Below, one piece after another: positions 9,126-17,575 of a stretch of DNA of 64,000 nt. The DNA comes from Kitasatospora sp. MAP12-44 (lineage in GTDB: Bacteria > Actinomycetota > Actinomycetes > Streptomycetales > Streptomycetaceae): positions 1,054,001-1,118,000 of the forward strand of contig NZ_JARZAE010000004.1 of assembly GCF_029892095.1 (NCBI RefSeq), in the 5' to 3' direction. How positions within the stretch are numbered: the stretch's first letter is position 1; each line of letters begins with the position of its first letter. Below the pieces are notes generated by a model. It worked only from the letters and a program-made list of their open reading frames with translations, did not search any database and was not told the DNA's origin. Made by a program: the position numbers and the translations under genes.

Positions 9126-10082
9126 TTAAAGCCCGCCGCCCGCGTTGACGGTGGCCGCGTTCCCGACCACAGCGGCGATGCCCTGCTTCACCTGGTTCAG
9201 CCGGCCGAGGTTCGCCTGGATCGCCTGGTCCTCGTAGGCGCTCTCCACGGTGAACCAGGTGCCGATGACGTTGGTCTGCTGCCGGCACTGCGCATCCGCG
9301 GTGGCGGTCGCGATCTCCGCGGCGGACGCCGTGGTCGTGCCCTTCCACCGCTTGTCGTTCGTCGCGTCGTTCGGTGTCGGGTACGCGTAGCCCTTGGCCT
9401 TCATGCAGTCCGACCACTGGCTGAAGACGGCTCGCAGCCGATCGTCCGTCATCGAGTGCTGGTAGTCGTCGAAGTTGATGTCGACCGCCTGCGGAGAGTC
9501 GGTCATCGAGCCGCCCTGCGCGGTCAGCTTCGCGTCGGCCGCACCGAGGCAGCCACCCTTGGGGATCGGCAGGCCGTGGAACGTGGTGATCGGCTTCGAG
9601 TTGCCGGGGACGTCGCCGGCCAGCACGGTGATCTCCTCGGGCGCCAGGCGCGCCGGCGGGGTGGACGCGGCAGGGGCAGGGGCGGATTGCGGCACCCGGT
9701 ACCCGTCGGCGGGATCAACCACGTCGTACCGGTGCGCCGCCTGGCCGCCCTGCCGAGGCTGTGGCTGGGGAGCCGGCGTGTACGAAAGGCCGAAGCGCTG
9801 CATGCACTGCACGGTCAGCTTGTCCCGCGCGGCGGTCACCTGCTCAAGCTGTTCCGCGGTGAACAGATACGCCTCGATCGGCATCGACCTGCCGACCGTG
9901 CTGTCGACGACCGGGATCACCCCGACCGGCGGGCGGGCCACCGGCGACGCGGGGGCGGCCGCATGGGCCGGCACGGGTTTCGCCGGCGCTGTGGTGGACA
10001 CCGAGCAACCTGCGGTCAGTACGCCGACCACCGCGAACAGCGCGGCAGCCGACCGGAGTTCAGACGGACGGACGGGGGCCAT
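9126..10082 (-). CDS. Secreted lipoprotein, hypothetical (318 aa)
   Basis: A predicted lipoprotein: the hydrophobic signal segment AAALFAVVGVLTAGC ends in a lipobox, with the modified Cys near residue 26. A Pro/Ala-rich linker follows, then an extracytoplasmic region with several cysteines (QCMQRFGL, KGGCLG, SDCMKAKG, AQCRQQ) that could form disulfides. I do not recognise a catalytic domain. The pattern of short cysteine-containing helical stretches is common in uncharacterised streptomycete lipoproteins. It converges on the LuxR-type regulator with 36 bp between the stops. The ATG at 10082 has AAGGAAG upstream. Confidence 0.8.
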   Translation of the reverse strand: MAPVRPSELRSAAALFAVVGVLTAGCSVSTTAPAKPVPAHAAAPASPVARPPVGVIPVVDSTVGRSMPIEAYLFTAEQLEQVTAARDKLTVQCMQRFGLSYTPAPQPQPRQGGQAAHRYDVVDPADGYRVPQSAPAPAASTPPARLAPEEITVLAGDVPGNSKPITTFHGLPIPKGGCLGAADAKLTAQGGSMTDSPQAVDINFDDYQHSMTDDRLRAVFSQWSDCMKAKGYAYPTPNDATNDKRWKGTTTASAAEIATATADAQCRQQTNVIGTWFTVESAYEDQAIQANLGRLNQVKQGIAAVVGNAATVNAGGGL

Positions 10083-10206
10083 GCCCAGGACTTCCTTTGC
10101 GGGTGGCGGACAGGTCGTGAAACCGAGGGGGAGGGCGTACGGCGCTACGGCCAGGCCAGCCAGTGGCTGACCTGGCCGTAAGCAGAGGCCCGCTGGGGGC
10201 GCAGCT

Positions 10207-10620
10207 CTAGAGGAAGGACTGCGACGCGTTCTGGTTGTAGACCACGGTGCCGACCAGGCTCGCCTCCGTGTAGCCCGAGATGTCGAAGTACGGGCCGCTC
10301 CAGTTGGAGTTGTAGAAGATCCGGACGGTGTTCGGGTTCATGTTGTACATGCTGCCGGCGTTGTTCTTGACGGCCTGGCCGTCACCGTCGCAGTTACCGC
10401 CGGCGCAGCCCTCGTAGTACCAGGCCGCGAGGTAGTTGTCGTGACCGCCATCGCCGTTGAAACCACCGGTGAAGTTCGAGTGGTAGTAAATGCAGTTGTC
10501 GGTGCCCCACACGCACCCACCCGGGCTCGCCGAGGCCGGCGACGCTCCCAGTCCGACGAGCACGGAGCCGAGTGCGGCAACACTCACGGCGGCGGCGGAA
10601 AGCTTCCTGCGGATGTTCAT
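10207..10620 (-). CDS. Secreted peptidase inhibitor, family I36-like (137 aa)
   Basis: A small secreted protein. The signal peptide runs to about residue 31 (ending SPASAS). The mature part is Gly/Tyr/Asn-rich with CVWGTDNCIYYHSNF, YYEGCAGGNC and DISGYTEASLVGTVVYNQNAS, the beta/gamma-crystallin-like pattern of the I36 group, whose founder is the Streptomyces metalloproteinase inhibitor SMPI. It probably protects the producer's surface or modulates extracellular proteases. The ATG at 10620 has AGAGGA 6 bases upstream. Family membership is by pattern; the target protease is unknown. Confidence 0.75.
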   Translation of the reverse strand: MNIRRKLSAAAVSVAALGSVLVGLGASPASASPGGCVWGTDNCIYYHSNFTGGFNGDGGHDNYLAAWYYEGCAGGNCDGDGQAVKNNAGSMYNMNPNTVRIFYNSNWSGPYFDISGYTEASLVGTVVYNQNASQSFL

Positions 10621-10838
10621 CGGGATCCTCTTCTGTCGTGGAGAATTTCTCGTTCTGCGGCCGGCAGAGCTCGGGCGACCTAACCACCTGGAATCGTGCA
10701 AGGAATTCCATCCACGATTCCGGAGAGTTTCTCTTCGCCTTGGCGCTGGTCACAAGAAAGAGTCTGCGCGACGCCCGAATAGGCCGTCAACGCTGTCCGA
10801 GGAACACCGGAGCATGGCGATACCGCCCGATTTGCGGC

Positions 10839-11366
10839 CTATTTTCCGGTCGCCCGGCAGCTCGTCGGGCCAGGCAAACTCGGACATCTCCCACCGAAAG
10901 CATTGCCGCGCGTTATCGGTTCGTTATTAGATGAGGATGATGATCGTGTTACCGCTGCAATGGAATTCCCCGCCGCCCTGAGCTGGCCGAAACCGGCACT
11001 CGAAGCGGCTGTTTCCGCAAGTTCGCACGTTATTGTGTTACAGCTGGACAGGCCCATGATCGTGTTATTGCAGGCACTGATTGTGTTATAGCTCGTTCCG
11101 CCGCGCTCGGGCGGCAGAGGCTCACCGGTCTCGGCATCCGTGCAGTGCGCATCGAAGACCTCGGCCGCCGTGAGAGGGACCAGCCGGCCTCCGCCCAGCG
11201 CCCAACCTCGAAGCTCCTTCACGGGAATCGCGCACCTCGCATCGGTCGTGAAGGCGACGCGGTCGGTGAAGGTGCGCAGCAGGACGCCGTGTTGACCAGG
11301 TTGCGGACTTGGTGGCAGCGCGGCGCCCTGGTGCGGCAGGATGATCCGCATGAGTCGTGCGTCCAT
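10839..11366 (-). CDS. Unrecognised protein with NTI-Cys repeats (175 aa)
   Basis: I do not recognise this protein. The first about 105 codons have strong G/C third-position bias and look genuinely coding. From about 11090 downwards base use turns AT-richer and the protein reads NTISAC-NNTIMGLSSC-NTITC, three NTI units each followed by a cysteine. A fourth DNA copy (TAACACGATC) lies further downstream but out of frame; read in that frame it gives CSGNTIIILI and a stop near 10926, which hints at a frameshift. The start ATG 11366 is supported by GGAGG 8 bases upstream. It overlaps the 5' end of the divergent gene by 17 bp. A leader/Cys-Ser-Thr-rich-core layout resembles peptide-natural-product precursors, but no modifying enzyme is adjacent, so that is speculation. 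Confidence 0.5.
   Translation of the reverse strand: MDARLMRIILPHQGAALPPSPQPGQHGVLLRTFTDRVAFTTDARCAIPVKELRGWALGGGRLVPLTAAEVFDAHCTDAETGEPLPPERGGTSYNTISACNNTIMGLSSCNTITCELAETAASSAGFGQLRAAGNSIAAVTRSSSSSNNEPITRGNAFGGRCPSLPGPTSCRATGK
10943..11088. repeat. Four copies of a TAACACRAT motif (minus strand)
   Basis: TAACAC(A/G)AT occurs on the minus strand at 11080-11088, 11059-11067, 11032-11040 and 10943-10951. The first two are 21 bp apart. They sit in a relatively AT-rich patch and encode the NTI units of the overlapping gene, so they may reflect peptide-repeat expansion or a DNA-binding array. Confidence 0.6.
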
Positions 11367-13146
11367 ACCCCAAGCCTCCGTGCCGAGTCGGCTCGGTCGG
11401 CTCACCACCGCCGAACGCCGGGTCTGGGACGCCTTCCCGCAGGGTGCGACGGTTGATCTGCGGACCGGCGATCCCGGCGCCGACGCGCCGGCCGAGGCCG
11501 GGCACTGGCCGTCCGCGCGCACGGTGCGCGGCGAGGTGATCGCCGCGCTGCTGCTCGGCGCCTGCCCCGCCGCGCCGGGTGCGGTGGCGGCGGTGCGGCT
11601 GGTCGGAGCGCGGATCACCGGTCCGCTGCGGATCGACCACGGGCAGGTCAGCTCACTCCTGCTACTGCGCAAGTGCCGGTTCGAGGGGCCGATCGACCTC
11701 GACGGCGCCACCACCGAGTCGATCGACCTGCGGGGCTCGTGGCTGACCACGCTCAGCGCGTACGGTGCCCAGGTGCGCGGCACGCTGGACCTGCGCGACA
11801 CGGTAGTGGCCGGCGGCGGCCAGGCCATACACGCCGACGGCATCCGGATCGACGGCAGCCTGCTGGCCAACCGCACCGTGGTGACCGGCTCGTTCGACCT
11901 GATCAACGCGCAGATCAGCGGCCAGGTCACGCTGATCGAAGCCGAGTTGTCCAACCGGACCCTCGGCGGCCACTCGCTCAACGCCGGTGGCATCCGGGTC
12001 GGCCGAAGCCTGCTGGCCCAGGGCCTGCGGAGCGAGGGCGAACTGCGCCTGCCCGGTGCGCACATCGGCAGTTCGCTGCTGCTGAAGGGCGCGACGCTGG
12101 ACGGCCGCGGCGGCTCGGCGCTGCACGGCGACTCGCTCACCGTCGCCAGCGAGGCCGACCTGCGGCCCTACCTGCCCTCCGCGCGCAAGGCCGGGCAGGA
12201 GCGGGCCGGGAAGCAGGCGGCCGAGCAGCGGGAGGCGGAGCAGCAGGCGGCCGAGGGCCAACAGGCCCAGCAGCAGCAGTGCTTCACCGCGATCGGCACG
12301 GTCCGCCTGCCGGGAGCGCGCTTCGGCAAGGGCCTCGACCTCGGCGGCGCCACCCTCGCCCCCACCCCGGAGCAACCCGCGCTGCTCGCCGACCGGATGG
12401 TCGTCGAGGGCAGCCTGCACCTGGGCGACGACTTCCGGACCGAGGGCGAGATCCGGCTCTCCGGCGTCCGGATCACCGGCCACCTCGAACTGGTCGGCAT
12501 GGACTGCCCCAAGGCCCTGCTGAACCTCTACGCGGCCTCCGCCGAGGGCGGCGTCCGCGACCAACTCTCCTCCTGGCCGGAGCGGTTGAACCTCGACGGG
12601 TTCACCTACGGACCGTTCAGCGCCTACATCGAGTCCGAGCAGCGGGTGCTGCTGCTCAAGCGCCAGGCCCGCCGCTCGGACGACCTGATCGGCGGCTTCC
12701 GCGCCCAGCCGTACGAGCAACTGGCCTCCTACTACCGCTCGCTGGGCAACGACGGCGAGGCCAGGACCGTGCTGCTGGCCAAGCAGCGGGCGCTGCGCGG
12801 CAAGCTGCCGTGGCGCCGCCGGATACCCGGCTATGTGATCGACCTGCTGGTCGGCTACGGCTACCGCCCGCTGCGCGCGGTCGGCTGGGCGGCGGGTCTG
12901 CTGGCGGCCAGCAGCCTCTACTTCGACCAGGTCCGGCCCGAGCACGTCAGCGCCGAGGACACCTCGGTCTTCAACCCGGTGCTCTATGCCGCCGACCACC
13001 TGATCCCGGTGATCCACTTCGGCGAGCCCGACGTCTGGCAGTACCACGGCCTCCCGGAGGTGGTCACCGCCGTGCTGACCGTCCTGGGCTGGACCCTGGG
13101 CATCGCCATCGCGGCCGCCGCCACCCGCACCTTCACCCGGAACTGA
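11350..13146 (+). CDS. Bactofilin/pentapeptide-like membrane protein ('membrane-associated oxidoreductase' type, about 598 aa)
   Basis: The protein is a long series of beta-strand repeats (GxxITGPLRIDHG, GTLDLRDTVV, DGSLLANRTVV, GELRLPGAHIGSSLLLKGATL, EIRLSGVRITGHLEL) that should form a right-handed beta-helix. A Gln/Glu/Ala-rich insert lies near residues 275-310. At the C terminus are at least two membrane segments (about 505-525 and 570-590). Streptomycete homologues are commonly labelled membrane-associated oxidoreductase, but I see no redox cofactor motif and regard that label as unsupported. ATG 11350 has AGGA 8 bases upstream; ATG 11341 is an alternative without good spacing. The divergent minus-strand gene starts inside this gene. 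Confidence 0.8.
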   Translation: MSRASIPQASVPSRLGRLTTAERRVWDAFPQGATVDLRTGDPGADAPAEAGHWPSARTVRGEVIAALLLGACPAAPGAVAAVRLVGARITGPLRIDHGQVSSLLLLRKCRFEGPIDLDGATTESIDLRGSWLTTLSAYGAQVRGTLDLRDTVVAGGGQAIHADGIRIDGSLLANRTVVTGSFDLINAQISGQVTLIEAELSNRTLGGHSLNAGGIRVGRSLLAQGLRSEGELRLPGAHIGSSLLLKGATLDGRGGSALHGDSLTVASEADLRPYLPSARKAGQERAGKQAAEQREAEQQAAEGQQAQQQQCFTAIGTVRLPGARFGKGLDLGGATLAPTPEQPALLADRMVVEGSLHLGDDFRTEGEIRLSGVRITGHLELVGMDCPKALLNLYAASAEGGVRDQLSSWPERLNLDGFTYGPFSAYIESEQRVLLLKRQARRSDDLIGGFRAQPYEQLASYYRSLGNDGEARTVLLAKQRALRGKLPWRRRIPGYVIDLLVGYGYRPLRAVGWAAGLLAASSLYFDQVRPEHVSAEDTSVFNPVLYAADHLIPVIHFGEPDVWQYHGLPEVVTAVLTVLGWTLGIAIAAAATRTFTRN

Positions 13147-13217
13147 AACCGGGCGGAACCCGAGCAGCAACCGGCGGAACCCGAGCAGAACAGCAGCGTC
13201 GTAAGCTGTCTGTCCAG

Positions 13218-14141
13218 ATGAGACGCAAGACAGAGCTTCCCCCCTCCCCCCTGCCGCAGCGATCGGGGATCGACCCGGTGCGCTTGCGGCTGCCCGCCGA
13301 CGGCCCGTGGTCGACGGTGCGCGGCTATCTGCTGGACCACTTCCCCGAGCGGCTGGGCGAGCAGGTGGACGTGATGCTGCGGGAGGGGCGGTTCGTCGGC
13401 GTGGACGGGCCGATCGCGCCGGCTGCGGCGTTTCGGCCGCACGCCTATGTGTGGTTCCACCGGGACCTGCCGGACGAGGTCCCGGTGCCGTTCGGGATCG
13501 ACGTGCTCTACCGCGACGAGCGGCTGCTGGTGGTGGACAAGCCGCACTTCCTGGCCACCATGCCGCGCGGCCGGCACGTGACCGAGACCGCGCTCGCCCG
13601 GCTGCGCCGCGATCTGGAGCTGCCGGAGCTCAGCCCCGCCCACCGGCTTGACCGGCTGACCGCGGGGCTGGCGATGTTCGTCATCACGCCCGAGCACCGC
13701 GGCGCCTACCAGATGCTCTTCCATGACCGCCTGGTCCGCAAGGAGTACGAGGCGATCGCGCCCTACCGCCCCGAGCTCGCGCTGCCGAGGACCGTGCGCA
13801 GCCGGATCGTCAAGGAGCGCGGGGTGATCGCCGCCCAGGAGGTGGCGGGGGAACCCAACAGCGAGAGCCTGGTCGAGTTGATCGAGCACCGCGGCGGGCT
13901 GGGCCGCTACCGGCTGGTCCCGCACACCGGGCGCACCCACCAGTTGCGCCTGCACATGAGCAGCCTGGGCATCCCGCTGCTCGGCGATCCGGTGTACCCG
14001 GTGGTGCTGGCCGAGACGCCACTGGACGACTTCGGCAGTCCGCTGCAACTACTGGCCAGGCGACTGGAGTTCACCGACCCGGTGACGGGCGAGGAGCGCA
14101 GCTTCCGCAGCCGGCGCACCCTGGGCGCCTGGATCTCCTAA
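13218..14141 (+). CDS. RluA-family pseudouridine synthase (307 aa)
   Basis: It converts uridine to pseudouridine in rRNA or tRNA. The catalytic motif HRLDRLTAG (Asp in RLD) is near residue 140. Upstream is LLVVDKPHFLATMP, downstream RLVPHTGRTHQLRLHM and GDPVYP, all in the family order. The N-terminal part (RLPADGPWSTVRGYLLDHF) resembles the S4-like or linker region of RluA proteins. The length is normal. There is no strong ribosome binding site before ATG 13218, and it stands 71 bp after the upstream gene. The specific RNA target cannot be told. Confidence 0.92.
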   Translation: MRRKTELPPSPLPQRSGIDPVRLRLPADGPWSTVRGYLLDHFPERLGEQVDVMLREGRFVGVDGPIAPAAAFRPHAYVWFHRDLPDEVPVPFGIDVLYRDERLLVVDKPHFLATMPRGRHVTETALARLRRDLELPELSPAHRLDRLTAGLAMFVITPEHRGAYQMLFHDRLVRKEYEAIAPYRPELALPRTVRSRIVKERGVIAAQEVAGEPNSESLVELIEHRGGLGRYRLVPHTGRTHQLRLHMSSLGIPLLGDPVYPVVLAETPLDDFGSPLQLLARRLEFTDPVTGEERSFRSRRTLGAWIS

Positions 14142-14152
14142 GGCTGGATCCT

Positions 14153-14335
14153 CTAAGGCCTGTCCTGACCCTTGACCACGATGGTGTGCGCGGCGCCCGC
14201 AGCGCCGGAGCCGGAGTGCGCGTGCGCGCAGGCGTCGAACCCGATCTGGAGGGCCACCACGCCGACCAGGGCGACGACGCAGACCACCGTGCGACGGGCC
14301 AGTTGGGGAGCGCCTTGGGTCACGGGATGGTGCAT
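14153..14335 (-). CDS. Small membrane protein (60 aa)
   Basis: A short protein with one hydrophobic segment (TVVCVVALVGVVALQIGF, about residues 15-32) after a basic patch, so it is probably a single-pass inner membrane or exported protein. The C-terminal tail contains CAHAHSGSG. The ATG at 14335 is preceded by GAGGGAG at good spacing, which supports translation. Convergent with the pseudouridine synthase, 11 bp apart. No family recognised. Confidence 0.6.
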   Translation of the reverse strand: MHHPVTQGAPQLARRTVVCVVALVGVVALQIGFDACAHAHSGSGAAGAAHTIVVKGQDRP

Positions 14336-14458
14336 GCTGAGCTCCCTCTCGCGGCACACGGAAACCGGCCGCGCTGCTGCGGACCGGCGGACCGATTGCC
14401 ACGGTACCTGGGAAGGGGTCCGACCGGACCCCATGAGCTTCACCAACTTCTATTTTCT

Positions 14459-15259
14459 TTACGGTAGTTGATGAGTGATCCGGGACGCCGAACCGGAGTT
14501 GTTGTCATTGCTCGTCAGGGACTCGACGGCGTTGCTCGCCAGGCCGAGCACCAGGAACAGCACCAGCAGCGCGGCGCCCGCGGTGCTGAGCCGCAGCGGC
14601 TGGGTCGCCGAGTAGGTCGGTCTCTCATGCCCGGACAAGGCCGGCTCGCCGTCGCCGAACAGGGCCTTGGGATAGGCCGAGGTCAGCATCAGCGTGTAGG
14701 CGCTCAGTCGCATCGCATAGCGCGCGGTGGCGGCACTCGCCTCGAACAGCGGTCGCGGCATCCGGCCCGCGATCAGCACCACCAGCCAGATCACCAGCGC
14801 CACCACGCACCACCCGCTGGTCGCCAGGCTCTCGATGATCACCGCGGGGATCATCAGGATGATCCGGAACAGCACCGCCAGCCGGTTCAGCCGCCCCGGG
14901 CGCAGCTCGATCTGCACGGGGTAGCCCGCCGGGGCGCGCAGCGCGAACGGCGGGTAGCGGTCGACCAGCAGCATCGAGCTGGCGAGCACCCGGGTGTGGT
15001 AGCCGACGTAGCCCGCCAGGAAGTCGGCGATCGGTACCGGCAGCCGGCCGGTGAAGAGCGCGGCGAACCAGCCGACGACGGCCGCGAAGAAGGCCACGAA
15101 GGACAGCACGAAGAGCACCACGAAGTGCGGGACCAGCAGGAGCACCCGCAGCAGCACGGTGAGCCGGCGCTGGCGTGCCGGCTCGGGGATGTCGAGCACC
15201 GGCAGCCACTCCACCGGCCCGGTCGCGATCGGCACGCTCCACCCGCCGCCAGCAGTCAT
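14459..15259 (-). CDS. DUF4389-domain membrane protein (266 aa)
   Basis: A multi-pass membrane protein of the DUF4389 type, function unknown. After WLPVLDIPEPARQRRLTVLLRV come paired hydrophobic segments (LLLVPHFVVLFVLSFVAFF, then GYVGYHTRVLASSMLLVDRYPPF). A second copy-like block follows (RLNRLAVLFRIILMIPAVII, ARYAMRLSAYTLMLTSAYP). A last membrane helix lies at about residues 228-246. The R-x-x-V-LFRI-L-x-P motif appears twice, as expected for this family. The ATG at 15259 follows GAGGAAGAG. Confidence 0.85.
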   Translation of the reverse strand: MTAGGGWSVPIATGPVEWLPVLDIPEPARQRRLTVLLRVLLLVPHFVVLFVLSFVAFFAAVVGWFAALFTGRLPVPIADFLAGYVGYHTRVLASSMLLVDRYPPFALRAPAGYPVQIELRPGRLNRLAVLFRIILMIPAVIIESLATSGWCVVALVIWLVVLIAGRMPRPLFEASAATARYAMRLSAYTLMLTSAYPKALFGDGEPALSGHERPTYSATQPLRLSTAGAALLVLFLVLGLASNAVESLTSNDNNSGSASRITHQLP

Positions 15260-15384
15260 CGGCTCTTCCTCCGCTCGGATCCACCGCCACGGCCGCCGTT
15301 CATCCAAGCCGTCCAAGCACCACGCTGGCAGCTCCGGCGCGCACCGGCCTGATTTCAGGGCCGTCCAGGTGGCGCGCGAGTTGA

Positions 15385-15397
15385 CGTCATGATGACG
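15385..15397. promoter_or_regulatory. Palindrome CGTCATGATGACG between divergent genes
   Basis: A perfect 13-bp palindrome (6-bp arms, central G), overlapping a TTGACG that could be a -35 element. It lies in the 275-bp gap between the divergent DUF4389 and acetyltransferase genes. Candidate operator; nothing else is visible in this gap. Confidence 0.4.
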
Positions 15398-15534
15398 ATA
15401 ACGGGTTGCCGGTGGCCGCGCACCGGCGTTCTTCCTGGTCATGGCTGACGTATCGACAGAAAGGGCTTGCGGGCGCGCAGGGCGCGGTGGTTGGGTTCGG
15501 ACGGACTGTCCCTTTTGCGTGATGGAGTCTCCTC

Positions 15535-16416
15535 TTGCCGATCCGGATCACCCCGCTGACCGACCCCGAGCACAGCTCCGCCGGCCACCGGCTGGCCTGG
15601 CTGGCCTCTGACGCCGCCGGCAATCCGCTCGGGGCGGCGTTCCTGCGGATCTTCACCCGGCCGGGGCAGGACCACCTGGCCGAGCTGGAGCTGCGCGTCC
15701 ACCCGGCGGAGCGGCGCGGCGGCGTGGGCAGCCGGCTGCTGGAGGAGGCCGTCACCGCCGCCCGGATAGCCGGTCGGCGCAGCCTGATCACCCAGGCCGA
15801 GGCCGACACCCCCGGCGACTACTTCCTGCGCGCCCGCGGGATGCGCAAGGTGCTGGCGCTGACCTTCGCGCGCCTCGAGCTGGACCAGGTGCACCCGGCC
15901 GCGCTGGCCGCGCTCGTCGAACAGCCGCACCCCGGCTACCTGTTGACGTCCTGGGACGGGATCGTGCCCGACCTGCTCGCGCAGAGCTTCGCCGACTCGC
16001 GGCGGGCGATGGACGACATGCCGATGGACGACACCGACTACGGCACGGTCAGCTGGGACGTGGAGCGGGTGCGGGCCGCCGCCGACGCCGTCGAGCGGCG
16101 CGGCGACCTGCTGCACACGGTGGCCGCCGTGGACGCGCTGGACGGAACGATCGTCGGCTTCACCGAGCTGGTCGTGCCCGGCGGCGGCAGCGGCGACGGG
16201 CAGCACTACGGCACCGGCGTGCTGCCCGAGCACCGCGGGCGCGGCCTGGGCCGCTGGATGAAGGCCGCCTCGATCGAGCACGCGCACCGGCGCCACCCCC
16301 GACTCGGCGGCCTGCTCGCCGACACCGCCGACAGCAACACCCCGATGCGCCGGATCAACGACGCCTTCGGCTACCTGCCGACCCACCGCTCGCTGGAGTA
16401 CCAGCTCGATCTCTAG
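15535..16416 (+). CDS. GNAT-family N-acetyltransferase, two domains (293 aa)
   Basis: Two GNAT folds in one chain. The N-terminal one has VHPAERRGGVGSRLLEEAV (motif A, acetyl-CoA binding). The C-terminal one has GTGVLPEHRGRGLGRWMKAAS and ends NDAFGYLPTHRSLEYQ. The substrate is unknown; similar tandem GNATs often act on small molecules or confer resistance. The start is TTG 15535 with GGAG 7 bases upstream. Divergent from DUF4389 and convergent with the PHP hydrolase. Confidence 0.88.
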   Translation: MPIRITPLTDPEHSSAGHRLAWLASDAAGNPLGAAFLRIFTRPGQDHLAELELRVHPAERRGGVGSRLLEEAVTAARIAGRRSLITQAEADTPGDYFLRARGMRKVLALTFARLELDQVHPAALAALVEQPHPGYLLTSWDGIVPDLLAQSFADSRRAMDDMPMDDTDYGTVSWDVERVRAAADAVERRGDLLHTVAAVDALDGTIVGFTELVVPGGGSGDGQHYGTGVLPEHRGRGLGRWMKAASIEHAHRRHPRLGGLLADTADSNTPMRRINDAFGYLPTHRSLEYQLDL

Positions 16417-16469
16417 AACGGCGTGCCGGTCAGCGGTTCGACCGGGTGGGCACCCCGAAGTCCGAGCCC

Positions 16470-17501
16470 TCACCCGTCCGGCTCGGCAGCCGTCCAGGCC
16501 AGCAGCCGACCGGCGCTCCAGCTGGTGACCACCCGCTCCGCCGGGATGCCGGCCCGCGCCGCGCGGGCGCAGCCGTACGGTTGCCAGCTCAGCTGGCCCG
16601 GCGCGTGGGCGTCGGTGTCGATCGCGAAGAGGCAGCCGGCCTGCTCGGCCTGGAGCAGCAGCCGGGACGGCGGGTCCAGCCGCTTGGGGCTGCAGTTGAT
16701 CTCCACGGCCGTCCGGTGCTCGGCGCAGGCCGCGAAGACCGCGGCGGCGTCGAACTCCGACTCCGGGCGCGGCTTGTCCGCCGCGATCAGCCGGCCCGTG
16801 CAGTGGCCGAGCACGTCCACCAGCGGGTTGGCGACGGCGGCGGTCAGCCGCCGGGTCATGGCGGCGGCCGGCATCCGCAGCTTGGAGTGCACCGAGGCGA
16901 CCACCACGTCGAGTTGCGCCAGCAGGTCCTCCTGCTGGTCGAGCGAGCCGTCGTCCAGGATGTCGCACTCGATACCGGTGAGCAGCCGGAAGGGCGCCAG
17001 CCGCTCGTTGAGCTCGGTGACCACGGCGAGCTGCTCGCGCAGCCGGTCCGCGCTGAGACCGTTCGCCACGGTGAGCCGCGGCGAGTGGTCGGTCAGCACC
17101 GCCCAGTCGTGGCCAAGCTCGCGGGCGGTCCGGGCCATCGCCTCGATCGGGCTGCCGCCGTCGGACCAGTCGGAGTGCAGATGGCAGTCGCCGCGCAGCG
17201 CCTCGTAGAGCCGGCGGCCCGCCTCGTCCAGCTCGGCCAGCGGCCCGCCCGCCCGCTCCTCCAGCTCGGCCAGATAGCGCGGAGTGCGGCCGGCCAGCGC
17301 CTCGGTCACCACGGCGGCGGTCTTCGGGCCGATCCCGGGCAGCGCGGTCAGCCCCACGGCTGTGCGCGGCAGCTCGCTGTGCTCGGCCCGCAGCTCGGCC
17401 AGCAGCTCGGCGGCCTTGCGGAAGGCCTGCACGCGGTAGGTCGAGGCGTGCTCGCGCTCCAGCAGGTAGGCGATCCGGTCCAGCGCGGCGATCGGGTCCA
17501 T
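16470..17501 (-). CDS. PHP-domain metal-dependent hydrolase, PolX C-terminal type (343 aa)
   Basis: The N-terminal about 100 residues carry helix-hairpin-helix sequence (LTALPGIGPKTAAVV) as in family-X polymerases. The PHP domain follows with its metal ligands: DCHLHSDWSDGG, VLTDHSPRL, IECDIL, ASVHSKL, GHCTGRL and DTDAHAPGQ. It lacks the polymerase domain, so it is the stand-alone phosphoesterase type, possibly a repair-linked phosphatase/exonuclease. The start ATG 17501 is supported by GGAGG 8 bases upstream; ATG 17522 is an alternative. It is divergent from a LigD-type polymerase, with inverted repeats between them, and a repair role in common is plausible. Confidence 0.88.
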   Translation of the reverse strand: MDPIAALDRIAYLLEREHASTYRVQAFRKAAELLAELRAEHSELPRTAVGLTALPGIGPKTAAVVTEALAGRTPRYLAELEERAGGPLAELDEAGRRLYEALRGDCHLHSDWSDGGSPIEAMARTARELGHDWAVLTDHSPRLTVANGLSADRLREQLAVVTELNERLAPFRLLTGIECDILDDGSLDQQEDLLAQLDVVVASVHSKLRMPAAAMTRRLTAAVANPLVDVLGHCTGRLIAADKPRPESEFDAAAVFAACAEHRTAVEINCSPKRLDPPSRLLLQAEQAGCLFAIDTDAHAPGQLSWQPYGCARAARAGIPAERVVTSWSAGRLLAWTAAEPDG

Positions 17502-17514
17502 GGCTCTCGCCTCC

Positions 17515-17573
17515 GTCTCCATCGAACTGCCTCCATCGAACTGCGCGCCGGGCCCGCGCGCAGTTCGATGGAG
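17515..17573. promoter_or_regulatory. Repeated GCAGTTCGATGGAG half-sites between divergent repair genes
   Basis: CTCCATCGAACTGC occurs twice in tandem (17517-17530, 17531-17544) and once inverted (17560-17573). The inner pair makes a 17-bp perfect inverted repeat (17532-17548 with 17556-17572). The GATGGAG part of the right-hand copy is also the ribosome binding site of the polymerase gene. It could be an operator controlling both genes, or an mRNA structure masking the start. Confidence 0.55.
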
Positions 17574-17575
17574 AC

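Noticed and set aside
11350..13146. Enzymatic oxidoreductase
   Set aside because: Homologues are often so named, but I find no cofactor-binding or catalytic motif, only beta-helix repeats and membrane helices.
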